Source of the DNA: Bacteroidales bacterium | GTDB taxonomy: Bacteria > Bacteroidota > Bacteroidia > Bacteroidales > UBA932 | Length of the DNA: 43,360 nucleotides | Assembly (NCBI GenBank): GCA_022648685.1 | Contig: JALCMW010000013.1 | Coordinates: 1-43,360, forward strand | Direction of reading: 5' to 3' | In this document: positions 35,279 through 43,360 of the stretch, piece by piece | Position numbering within the stretch: position 1 is the stretch's first letter | Layout of the letters: the number at the start of each line of letters is the position of its first letter | Program-made: the position numbers and the translations under genes | Notes under the pieces: generated by a model | The model's input: only the letters and a program-made list of their open reading frames with translations | Databases searched by the model: none | What the model was told of the DNA's origin: nothing

Positions 35279-37423
35279 ATGATCAATAATAGTGGAAAAG
35301 TTAAGGAAGAGCAAGGGGCGCAAGCCTTTCAGTTTCAACAACCCGAAAAGAGGAAAGTGGTTGTTTTAAGGCGACTACTGAGCCGTGATCTATTGTTAGG
35401 TAGCAAGTTATTGTTACGAAGATCCTTTCAGCAGAGTCGAGTACATCTGCGAGGCAGCATGGGCTTGTTGAGTCGTATGCATTTGTTTTGTGGCAGGGAC
35501 ATGTTGCGCAGAGCATTTCTGTTAAGTGGAGTGGGAGTGCTGCTAGTAATGGGTTTGCAGTCGTGTGAGAAGGAAGACGGAGTCGTTTCCAAAGATGGAG
35601 CCGGTACTGGAACTGGAGGAACGACACAGTCTGGAGAGGAAGCGACAGGATCGCCGTTGACAATCGGCAGCGTAACGATAGGCGGAGTCGAGATCGGTGG
35701 AGTCGTGACAAAAGGAACTGCCGGATCGCTAAGTAGGGGAATAGGTATCTTCCGGCAGACGGGTGCCGGTTACAGCGGGGAGCGTAAAAATGTGGAGTAT
35801 ACAAACGGAGGCAGCGGCTGGGGAGCAGCTACAGGACAGAAGGCAGTATATCTTACAAAACGAAGTGCGACATTGAGCGTCTACTACCCGTATGATTCCA
35901 ATTGCAGCGACGGAAATAAGACGATGAGATCCTGCCTGTCAAGTGAAGCTACTGACCTGTGTTATGAGAAGGGAGTAAGTGCAAAGGAGGGCACAGCGGT
36001 AACGTTCAATCTTGGGCATGCGTATGCGAGAGTGGAGTTTGTGTTTAGCCGTGCGGAAGTGTATGATGGGAGTTGTGCCATTAGCGGGATCGGGATCAGC
36101 GACAGCAATGGAAAGATAATCAAGAGTTCAAGCCTTGACCTTAAGAGCGGCCAGATGAGTGGCCAGAGTTATGGGAGTGTAAATGTGGATCCGGGAATCA
36201 GCGGAATCAGTACAGGGAACAGAGCGACTGCGGAAGTGTTGATGGTCCCGACGACAGGACTGGGAACAATGACACTGCGATTCACAGTGGATGGAAGCGA
36301 AAAGACTGCGACGGTGACGAGCATCAGCGAACTGAATGGCGGCAAGTCATATAAGATCAATGTTGAGATCAGTGCATCGGTAGTAGTGCAGACGGCTGCA
36401 AATTGTCATATAGTTGCACTTGGGAAGAGGATATCTATCCCTGTAACGGTGATTGGTAACGGCGGCGCGACAGCGGGGACGGTTCCGAGCCTGATTTCGA
36501 GTACGAGCATCAGCCCTGCATCTGTAGGGATCGTGTGGGAGACAGCTACAAATCTCATAACATTAGGAAGTCTGAGCAATGGCAAGGTGACGGTAACTGC
36601 GGGGAGCAGTGCTGGAAATGCAGTGATAGCGGCATACAGCGGAGCGAATCAGAGCGGTACTATCCTGTGGAGCTGGCATATCTGGGTGACTGACTACGAT
36701 CCGAACAACGGTGGCAAGACATATAGTGTGATCAACACGGGATCGCCTGCCTGCACATATGTGTTCATGGACAGGAACTTGGGAGCCACATCTGCTAAAG
36801 CCGGAGAAAATGGTACGATCGGTTTGCTGTATCAATGGGGGAGGAAGGATCCATTCACCGGATCATCGTCGATTACTTCCGATGTGGAGTCTACTGTATA
36901 TGATGGCAGCGGAACCGGATTTAAATTAGTAGACAAGAACCAGAGGATCAGTTCCTTAAATAATCTTGTCACTTCAATAGAGAATCCGGAAGTTTTCTAT
37001 AAGGGTGTTTCCGGAAGTGCTTATGATTGGTATACAAATAATGATTCATCAAAGAATGATGCTTTATGGGGCGGTTCGAATTTGGTAACACCGGGAAGAA
37101 AAACGGTTTTCGATCCTTGCCCCGCAGGGTGGCGTGTCCCAGCCTGGAGCGGAAACCAATCTCCGTGGAGCGCATTAACTATAATCAATTTCACATGGGG
37201 TAATTCTGGCCGGACATACAACGGCTCATACTATCCGGCTGCTAGCTGTCGCAATTATATGGATGGTATTCTTTTATATACAGGTGAAAACGGATACTAC
37301 TGGCCTGCGGCGCCTTATGTTGACAAAGTGTACTGTATGGACTTTTGCTCTAGTTCCCTATATCAAGCAGCCACAGATCATTCCCGTGCTGAGGGTTTTT
37401 CGGTTCGTTGCGTGAAGGAATAA
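35279..37423 (+). CDS. Fimbrillin-like lipoprotein with a FISUMP C-terminal domain
   Basis: The 714-residue protein has a FISUMP domain at the C-terminus (VFMDRNLGATSAKAGENG ... YQWGRKDPF ... PCPAGWRVP ... FSVRCVKE), and its middle (about 115-375) reads like the fimbrillin family. The lipobox (LLVMGLQSCEKEDG) lies near residue 96, preceded by a basic 74-residue extension before an alternative start at 35501. The first ATG has a strong AAAGGAGAG-like site. Lipid anchoring and a role as a surface or fimbria-associated protein are likely. It is transcribed alone. Confidence 0.78.
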   Translation: MINNSGKVKEEQGAQAFQFQQPEKRKVVVLRRLLSRDLLLGSKLLLRRSFQQSRVHLRGSMGLLSRMHLFCGRDMLRRAFLLSGVGVLLVMGLQSCEKEDGVVSKDGAGTGTGGTTQSGEEATGSPLTIGSVTIGGVEIGGVVTKGTAGSLSRGIGIFRQTGAGYSGERKNVEYTNGGSGWGAATGQKAVYLTKRSATLSVYYPYDSNCSDGNKTMRSCLSSEATDLCYEKGVSAKEGTAVTFNLGHAYARVEFVFSRAEVYDGSCAISGIGISDSNGKIIKSSSLDLKSGQMSGQSYGSVNVDPGISGISTGNRATAEVLMVPTTGLGTMTLRFTVDGSEKTATVTSISELNGGKSYKINVEISASVVVQTAANCHIVALGKRISIPVTVIGNGGATAGTVPSLISSTSISPASVGIVWETATNLITLGSLSNGKVTVTAGSSAGNAVIAAYSGANQSGTILWSWHIWVTDYDPNNGGKTYSVINTGSPACTYVFMDRNLGATSAKAGENGTIGLLYQWGRKDPFTGSSSITSDVESTVYDGSGTGFKLVDKNQRISSLNNLVTSIENPEVFYKGVSGSAYDWYTNNDSSKNDALWGGSNLVTPGRKTVFDPCPAGWRVPAWSGNQSPWSALTIINFTWGNSGRTYNGSYYPAASCRNYMDGILLYTGENGYYWPAAPYVDKVYCMDFCSSSLYQAATDHSRAEGFSVRCVKE

Positions 37424-37787
37424 AATCGCTAAATTATATTAAGAAGCAGGGCAACCTAGAAGCATTAAGTTTTTTCGGCTGCCATGCTTTCTTATTTGTT
37501 TGGATGTGGTTCCGGATTGTGTTTTTTCCGGAACTGTCTGCACTCACGGGATGCGCTCCTTGATGTCTTCTAATATGATTTTATGAGGCAGCGGATATGT
37601 GGCTATCTATATTTGATGTGCTTCTTTACGAATGTTATGCTTTTCCAGTATAAAGAATTACAATGGCAGATTGGTGCTTGGCCTTAACCGAGTTTGATGC
37701 ATAAAGTAAGCAGGAAAAGAAGTAAAATGGCTTCGGGCGTCAGTAAGGTATGATTTGTGAATTGGCAGTGGAAAAAATATTGTAAAA
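37424..37787. other. 364-base gap, no gene seen
   Basis: Short open frames here show no known domain or codon pattern. No hairpin with a T-run was found after the fimbrillin stop. Confidence 0.55.
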
Positions 37788-38279
37788 ATGATTGTCAAAT
37801 GCGATTTGCCGATTGATTTCGGTACTATCTGCGAAATTATCAATGATGCTTCGATTGCATATAAAGGCATTATTCCTGCAGATCGGTGGAAAGAGCCGTA
37901 TATGTCTGAAGATGAGCTAAGATCACAGATAAATGCCGGAGTGGAATTCTGGAAGTATGTAGATGAGGGGAGTATACTTGGCGTGATGGGCATTCAGTAT
38001 AAAGCAGATGTCACACTGATACGTCATGCCTACATTCGTACTTCATATAGAAGGAAAGGAATTGGCGGGCAGTTGCTGGAGTATTTGACTGCTACTGCAA
38101 AAACGCCTGTACTTATCGGGGCGTGGGCCGATGCCGGGTGGGCTGTCCGGTTTTACTTGAAGCATGGGTTCCATCTTGTTCCGGAACGGGAAAAGGACAT
38201 GTTATTGCGGATTTATTGGTCTGTCCCCGAAAGGCAGATAGAAACATCCGTGGTTCTTGCAAGCAAAGAATGGCAATGA
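37788..38279 (+). CDS. GNAT-family N-acetyltransferase
   Basis: The 163-residue protein has the GNAT fold: N-terminal ICEIINDASIAYKGIIPADR, the central strand EGSILGVMGIQYKADVTLIR, the acetyl-CoA loop YRRKGIGGQLLEYL, and the C-terminal GWAVRFYLKHGFHLV. It should acetylate an amine on an unknown small molecule. Length and motifs are complete. It sits alone between the fimbrillin gene and mntP. Confidence 0.87.
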   Translation: MIVKCDLPIDFGTICEIINDASIAYKGIIPADRWKEPYMSEDELRSQINAGVEFWKYVDEGSILGVMGIQYKADVTLIRHAYIRTSYRRKGIGGQLLEYLTATAKTPVLIGAWADAGWAVRFYLKHGFHLVPEREKDMLLRIYWSVPERQIETSVVLASKEWQ

Positions 38280-38320
38280 CCCGATTTTTTGTTTTGGTTA
38301 TTCGGGAGGATTCCGTCTCT

Positions 38321-38352
38321 TTTGCCATAAAAAAATAAAAAGGTTATCTTTG
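38321..38352 (+). promoter_or_regulatory. Bacteroidetes-type promoter of mntP
   Basis: TTTG (38321-38324), a 20-base spacer and TATCTTTG (38345-38352) match the Bacteroides -33/-7 consensus exactly. The start codon follows 43 bases later. Confidence 0.72.
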
Positions 38353-38394
38353 AAAGTTTGATGCGATTTATGAATATTTTGAAGATATCTTCCG

Positions 38395-38988
38395 ATGTCA
38401 TATATAGAGTTGTTCCTTTTGGCGGTGAGCCTCAGTTTCGATACGTTTGCGGTTTCCCTTACGGGAGGAATGTGTCTGAAAGAGAGATTGAGATGGTCTC
38501 AGGCGGTGAAGATATTTTTCTTTTTTGCCGCTTTCCAGACTGGGTTTACGTTTCTGGGCTGGTTTCTGGGTTACAGTGTAAGTGAGTATATCGAAAAGTT
38601 CGATCATTGGATAGCTTTTTTCCTATTGGCCTATATCGGCGGAAAGATGATTGCCGAAAGTCTGAAAAAGAAAAAGGAGACCGGTGAATGCGATCCTTCG
38701 AAGGGGATGGATCTTCTTGATACTTCGAAACTTAGCATATTGTCGATTGCGACGAGCATAGATGCCCTTGCGGTTGGGATTTCCCTTGCTATCGTTGATC
38801 TGACCGAAGTCAAGATATTCTTTGAATTTGCAGCTATTTTCATTGTTACCGCCGCTGCTTCCCTTGTCGGTCTGTTCGGAGGGAAGAAATTGGGTGGCAA
38901 ATCCGGCAAACGGTCCGAATTGGTTGGCGGCTTGATCTTGATAGCAATAGGAGTAAAGATACTGCTCCAGCATCTGTTTTTTCAATAA
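38395..38988 (+). CDS. mntP: Manganese exporter MntP
   Basis: The 197-residue inner-membrane protein has six hydrophobic helices in two repeats, with the paired Asp motifs SFDTFAVSLTGGM (about 14-26) and SIDALAVGISLAIV (about 121-134), and closes with LVGGLILIAIGVKILLQHL. This is the YebN/MntP family, which exports Mn(II) down the proton or membrane potential. It has its own promoter; no yybP-ykoY-like leader was recognised in the short upstream region. Confidence 0.92.
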   Translation: MSYIELFLLAVSLSFDTFAVSLTGGMCLKERLRWSQAVKIFFFFAAFQTGFTFLGWFLGYSVSEYIEKFDHWIAFFLLAYIGGKMIAESLKKKKETGECDPSKGMDLLDTSKLSILSIATSIDALAVGISLAIVDLTEVKIFFEFAAIFIVTAAASLVGLFGGKKLGGKSGKRSELVGGLILIAIGVKILLQHLFFQ

Positions 38989-39024
38989 TAGATGTATGAA
39001 TTGTTATATTTGTTCTAATTATTA

Positions 39025-41355
39025 TTAAGCTATCTTTCTATTATACAAATATTTCTGAAATTCAGTAAACAAATTGCTGATATAGGATAAATTGCCGAGA
39101 ATATCTTTGGCATCTTCCAATGTTTGGTATTTATTTTCCAATAAGGCAGGTAATTTATCATTATCAAGTTCATCAACGCCGACTTCAACATATTTGTTTA
39201 GGACGAACGAAATAAATTCTTTTTGTTTATCATTGAGTAATGCAAAAATAGTAGCCTCGGCTGTCTTTGCACGAGTTTCGCGAGTGAGTGCGACATAATC
39301 GCCGTTAAACACATATTTCAGCACGTCGTACAAATCACTTTTTTCCATATCCACCAGCTTTTGCAGCATTTTCAAATCTGATTTCGGGAAACCTGCCTCA
39401 TCCAATTTTTGTAATAACGTTTTACGTGTCATAGGATTACTCCAGAGCTTGCGCAATTCGTTTTCATCTTTGAAAAGTTTAGGCAATTCACCAAACAGAT
39501 TATTCAGAAATTCTTCCGAAGAAATGGGTTTCCCATCTGCACTCCAAAAAGATGTGGAAACCATGTGTTGTATTTCACGGTCTTTACCTTTGGCTAATTT
39601 TACTTTAATTTTTTGTTTCCTTAACGACGGTTCAGACTCTGAAACCACCGTTGATTTTTCCGGTTCAGGTGTCGGATATGGTTTTGGTTCTTGGGACTCA
39701 GGGAGCTCCGGATCTATTGGCTCACCGTCCCAATCGGGGTCGGAAAAATGTTTGTAGGCATCCACAAAATCGTATATGGTAAAGAATTCTTTGCCGTCGA
39801 ACAAACGTGTACCGCGTCCTATAATCTGCTTAAATTCAATCATCGAATTGATGGGGCGAAGCAATACGATGTTACGGATGTTTCGGGCATCAACGCCTGT
39901 TGACAATTTTTGAGAAGTAGTGAGAATGGTTGGAATGGTCTTTTCGTTATCCTGGAACTCGCGTAACTGACGTTCGCCGTCTTCGCCATCGTTGGCAGTA
40001 ACGCGTACACAGTAAAACGGGTCTTTGCTTTTGGCATTTTGGTTGACTAAATCACGAATAAGTGCTGCATGTGATTGATTGGCACAAAACACAAGGGCTT
40101 TTTCATTTTGATTACAATCATTCAAAAAAATATTGACACGTTCTTTTTCACGTGCCACAATCTCGATGCTACGGTTAAAGTCTTTTTCTTCATAAAGTTT
40201 ACCTTCTTCTATTTCACCTTCAATCACCGTATCGTCCGAAGTGTAAATATAGTCGTCGAGCGTTGTTTTGATACGCTTGACTTTGAAAGGGGTTAAATAT
40301 CCATCGTTGATGCCTTCTTTGAGTGAATAAATATAGACAGGCTCACCAAAATATTTGTAGGTGTCCACATTGTCGGTTCGCTTGGGCGTAGCCGTTAAAC
40401 CCAACTGTACGGCGGGACTGAAATAATCCATAATGGCTCGCCAGTTACTTTCGTCGTTGGCGCCACCGCGATGACATTCGTCAATAATAATAAAATCGAA
40501 ATAATCTTTTGGATATTCTCCAAAATAAGCTTCAGGGTTGCTTTCGGCATTAGTGCCACTCATAAAGGTTTGAAATATGGTAAAAAAGATGCTGCCATTG
40601 GTCGGAACTTTACCGTGTTTCTTTATTTCGTTTGGTTTAATGCGTACCAACGCATCTTCCGGAAAAGCATTAAAGGCATTGTAGGCTTGGTCGGCTAAGA
40701 TATTGCGGTCGGCCAAAAATAGGATGCGTGGACGGCGTTTGCCGTCATGCTGCAAAGTCCAACGGGTTTGAAACAGTTTCCAAGCAATTTGAAAGGCAAT
40801 GGCGGTTTTACCGGTACCGGTAGCGAGTGTCAATAAAATACGTTTTCTATCATCGGCAATGGCTTCCATGGCGTTTTGGATAGCAATTTCTTGGTAATAA
40901 CGCGGTTGCCATGTACCGCTTTTGTCTTCAAACGGAATTTCGGCAAACTTGTTTCTCCATTCGTTTTGTTCGGCAAAGGTAAGGTTCCACAATTCATCGG
41001 GCGATGGATAAACCGTAACCAAACCTTCTTCGCCGCTTTGCATACAGATTTGGTAAATTTCTTTTCCGTTGGTGCTGAAAGTAGTTTTGAGTTGCAGTTT
41101 TTGAGCGTACTTTTTGGCTTGCATCACGCCTTCACCCACAGGCAATTCATTACTTTTGGCTTCAATCACGGCAAGTTTGGTGCCTTTATAAACCAAGATA
41201 TAATCGGCAATGTCGCACTTACCGCGACAGCCGGTGTATATTCTGCCGGCAGTGATGTGGTATTCGCGAAGGACTTTGGAGCCTTCGACGATACCCCAGC
41301 CGCAAGCCGTTAGCTTGGGGTCAATCAATTCCGCCCTAGTTTCTGCTTCGTTCAT
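39025..41355 (-). CDS. hsdR: Type I restriction endonuclease subunit R
   Basis: The 776-residue protein has an N-terminal nuclease domain with the PD-ExK-type VIEAKS (about 64-68) after CDIADYILV, then a superfamily 2 helicase motor: Walker A ATGTGKT (178-184), DECH (292-295), TATPKR (321-326) and a late GRGTRLFDG motif. The C-terminal half is helical and may contact HsdM. HsdR translocates DNA and cuts when the HsdMS complex meets an unmethylated site. Here hsdS is broken, so restriction is probably off unless another S gene exists. Confidence 0.92.
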   Translation of the reverse strand: MNEAETRAELIDPKLTACGWGIVEGSKVLREYHITAGRIYTGCRGKCDIADYILVYKGTKLAVIEAKSNELPVGEGVMQAKKYAQKLQLKTTFSTNGKEIYQICMQSGEEGLVTVYPSPDELWNLTFAEQNEWRNKFAEIPFEDKSGTWQPRYYQEIAIQNAMEAIADDRKRILLTLATGTGKTAIAFQIAWKLFQTRWTLQHDGKRRPRILFLADRNILADQAYNAFNAFPEDALVRIKPNEIKKHGKVPTNGSIFFTIFQTFMSGTNAESNPEAYFGEYPKDYFDFIIIDECHRGGANDESNWRAIMDYFSPAVQLGLTATPKRTDNVDTYKYFGEPVYIYSLKEGINDGYLTPFKVKRIKTTLDDYIYTSDDTVIEGEIEEGKLYEEKDFNRSIEIVAREKERVNIFLNDCNQNEKALVFCANQSHAALIRDLVNQNAKSKDPFYCVRVTANDGEDGERQLREFQDNEKTIPTILTTSQKLSTGVDARNIRNIVLLRPINSMIEFKQIIGRGTRLFDGKEFFTIYDFVDAYKHFSDPDWDGEPIDPELPESQEPKPYPTPEPEKSTVVSESEPSLRKQKIKVKLAKGKDREIQHMVSTSFWSADGKPISSEEFLNNLFGELPKLFKDENELRKLWSNPMTRKTLLQKLDEAGFPKSDLKMLQKLVDMEKSDLYDVLKYVFNGDYVALTRETRAKTAEATIFALLNDKQKEFISFVLNKYVEVGVDELDNDKLPALLENKYQTLEDAKDILGNLSYISNLFTEFQKYLYNRKIA

Positions 41356-41425
41356 TTTTTAATTTATAATTGACAATGAAAAATGTTTGTTATTATTGTA
41401 ATCATTATTTCATTACTGTGATTAA

Positions 41426-41443
41426 TATCGTCATATGACGATA
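41426..41443. promoter_or_regulatory. Perfect 18-bp palindrome before hsdR
   Basis: TATCGTCATATGACGATA is fully self-complementary. It lies 71 bases upstream of the hsdR start in the 192-base gap between hsdS and hsdR, as expected for an operator of a dimeric repressor. No regulator gene is adjacent in the window. Confidence 0.55.
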
Positions 41444-41547
41444 AATAAGCCAATTGGAAATACAAGCCCTTGAATATTTGTATTATCTCCGCTCATTTTT
41501 TCTTTATTTGTGGAAATTTGACGACTATGGTGACGCTGTTGTTTTAA

Positions 41548-43232
41548 TTAACCTTTTGTTGTTACAAGTTTCCCATTGCCTTTTGGAATTAACAACTCGT
41601 TATTTTTCATCCATTTAAGGGCATTAAAAAATCTTTCTCTTGGAATTTTAAGCTTTTCTTTATGCCAATTTTCTCTTGCTTCAGTCACAATATCTTCGTC
41701 CGAAAAAGTTTTCCCTTTAATTATGAGATTATTCCAAGCAGCATAAATTGTAGCTACAATTTCAGCTTGTTTTGTATCCATCAATAGAAACAAATCCAAA
41801 AGCTTAAATAATATATTTGTTTTATAACCCAAGCAATTTTCTGCTTTTTGAATAATATTATTCATCGAATGCCCTGGCTTATAATTATAATAATCACCAT
41901 TTTTATATACCATATAAAATCCGGCTTTTCTTGCTCTTGATTCAACTTTTTTAGCATGTGGAAAATCATTTGGACCGGCTGCATCTTTTACAGGATTTCT
42001 TTCCAGATCAATGTTTAAAATATATTCGGACAGATGAACAAATTTTTCAACTTTTACGTGATGCAAAGAATGGCTTTTATCCTTTTTCAAATGTTTTTTT
42101 AATGCAATTGCAGTTATGCCAGCCTGTAAATCGGTAGCACTAATGCCTTCAACTTTTTGTAAAGGAATGACCTTACAAACAGATGTAGCTTCTAAAGCCG
42201 ATGCCGTTAGTTCTCCTCTAAATGCCTTATCCAGCACGCTTTTCTTCAACTCTTCCAAATCCTGTAATTTCTTTTGATATGCCGCTTCCAACTTTTGCGT
42301 TTCGGTACGCAGGGCATCCAATTGGCGGACGATGGCTTGTTGTTCTGCTAATGGTGGATATGGAATAATATAATTTTCAATCCATTCTTTCGATATTCTT
42401 TTATGTCCAACAGCACCGCTCATATATAATTTACCTTCTTCTCGAAAATGTTCTCTTGAAAGAAAATAAAACAGAAATTCAGGTAGAACAGATTCTTTAC
42501 TGCGAAAGACAATGTATTCACTAGAACCAAAACCAACATTATTGATTAAATTCTTAGCGATACCTAATTTACCATTTTCAAAGCAAGGTGTTATTTTTGC
42601 AAGAAGTACATCATTATTTGCAAAATAAGTGTAACTACCAGAAACATCTTTTAATAATCTTTCTTTGATAGATTTTATTTTTATATCTGCTACATTTAAA
42701 TCTTCCATTGGAAGAAATGAAATCATATCCGTACCGTTTAATTTCTTTTTAGCTTCACTTTTTGGTGGCTTTATTTCACAAACCTCACTTAACTTTTTTT
42801 CTTCCCAACCATTTCTTTTATTTTCTTGCCCTGAGCGTGTCGAAGGGTCAAACACGCCCTGCAAGTAACTTTCAAAAAGCTCCTTGGCATTTTTCAGGTT
42901 TTGTTCGGCATTATTTCGACTTCGCTCAATAGCCGAAAAGGCTTTGTCAAGCAAGGCAACAATGCGCTGTTGCTCGGGAAGAGGGGGAAGAGAAATTTCA
43001 ATATTTTTTAATTTACTTATTGCAATAAAATCAATAGTCGCTTTCCCACTTAATTTTAATAATACATCTTTTAATGTTGAACAATAATACATTAAAAAAT
43101 TGGGGATGATTTTATTTTTATCTTTTATAACTAAACCATTAAATTGTTGATTAGTAGTCAATTCAATCTTGGTAAGAGCATATTCACCAACAGAAGCAGT
43201 ACAACATAATAAAACTGTATTTATTGGAAGAA
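41548..43232 (-). pseudogene. hsdS: Type I specificity subunit, 5' end removed
   Basis: The frame starts at about 43232 with LPINTVLLCCTASVGEYALT, mid-way through the first target-recognition domain, and runs to 41548. Counting from an in-frame TTG at 43161, residues about 57-103 hold the first conserved spacer (LPPLPEQQRIVALL), 115-265 the second recognition domain and 267-318 the second spacer (YPPLAEQQAIVRQL). Residues 325-537 form an extra C-terminal region. HsdS gives the complex its DNA specificity; with half of the first domain and the start codon lost it is probably non-functional. Confidence 0.82.
42829..42849. repeat. Dispersed short palindromic repeat inside hsdS
   Basis: CCCTGAGCGTGTCGAAGGG is a member of the very common CCTGAGC...GTCGAAGG repeat family. 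It is in frame and encodes FDPSTRSGQ at residues 104-112, a hinge between the first spacer and the second recognition domain. Confidence 0.7.
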
Positions 43233-43360
43233 CTCAGTAGTGTCCACTAAAAAATCATAAAAGTTCTTTGAAAATATTGAGAGTTAGGTAATTACAAAGG
43301 TTTTGAGACCGCGCCGATTTGAAATTATCTTTGCCAGACTAACGTAGAATGGCACATGCA
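43233..43360 (+). mobile_element. Left end of an insertion sequence (partial)
   Basis: The hsdS frame is lost at about 43232 and is followed by GTAGTGTCCACTAAAAAATC, a typical terminal-repeat-like start, an AT-rich leader and an ATG at 43349 (reading MAHA to the window edge). This looks like the left terminus and transposase start of an insertion sequence, perhaps IS4/IS1182-like, inserted in hsdS. Only 128 bases are visible. Confidence 0.5.

Noticed and set aside
35032..35804. Minus-strand frames opposite the fimbrillin leader and start
   Set aside because: They arise from the purine-rich plus strand (runs of Leu, Phe and Ser codons) and have no recognisable product.

Overview
The window looks like accessory-rich chromosome of a gut-type Bacteroidales bacterium (Bacteroides/Parabacteroides/Alistipes range; genus not resolvable here). 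Supporting signs are a SusC/SusD pair, BACON and FISUMP domains, fimbrillin-type and other lipoproteins, TAnnTTTG-type promoters, and IS21/IS66 relics. No rRNA, tRNA or CRISPR array was recognised.

Region 1 (1-2516) is insertion-sequence debris. The right end of an IS66 element interrupts a gene of which only a tail remains. It is followed by a short hipB-like remnant fused to the broken end of a decayed IS21 element (istB cut short; istA with one frameshift and two stops).

Region 2 (2674-12631) is an island of small, mostly unrecognised genes: lipoproteins, an outer-membrane barrel, a two-gene unit of a WYL regulator plus a probable uracil-DNA-glycosylase-fold protein, an Asp-box mini-protein, and a tight six-gene cassette that includes a membrane-anchored J-domain-like protein. 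A second, internally deleted IS21 relic and a duplicated gene tail (11431-11805) show that the island was assembled by recombination. Region 3 (12650-14283) is a three-gene hipB-hipS-hipT-like toxin-antitoxin operon preceded by three operator-like sites about 40 bp apart.

Region 4 (14510-17738) holds housekeeping-like small genes (zinc ribbon, GNAT-YoaP, DUF2007, DUF3795) and a metallophosphoesterase lipoprotein. Region 5 (17892-29955) is a glycan-utilisation locus. The minus strand carries susC (5' part missing), susD, two discoidin-like surface lipoproteins and a phosphodiester glycosidase. The plus strand carries the 3' part of a glycerophosphodiester-phosphodiesterase-like gene and a GH2 beta-galactosidase. 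The two broken genes meet head to head at a short palindrome, which looks like a rearrangement junction. Two phosphodiester-type enzymes in one locus suggest a phosphodiester-decorated glycan as substrate.

Region 6 (30080-33400) is a metal-uptake module: a Fur-family regulator, a small exported CPIC protein and a TonB-dependent receptor with a Fur-box-like palindrome. Upstream of fur are tandem copies of its own first codons. Region 7 (33400-35278) has no recognisable gene but contains several repeat families. Region 8 (35279-38988) has a fimbrillin/FISUMP lipoprotein, a GNAT acetyltransferase and the manganese exporter MntP. Region 9 (39025-43360) is a type I restriction locus: hsdR, a perfect 18-bp palindrome, and hsdS with a C-terminal extension and a dispersed repeat inside its linker. 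hsdS is cut at its 5' end by what looks like another insertion sequence running off the window.
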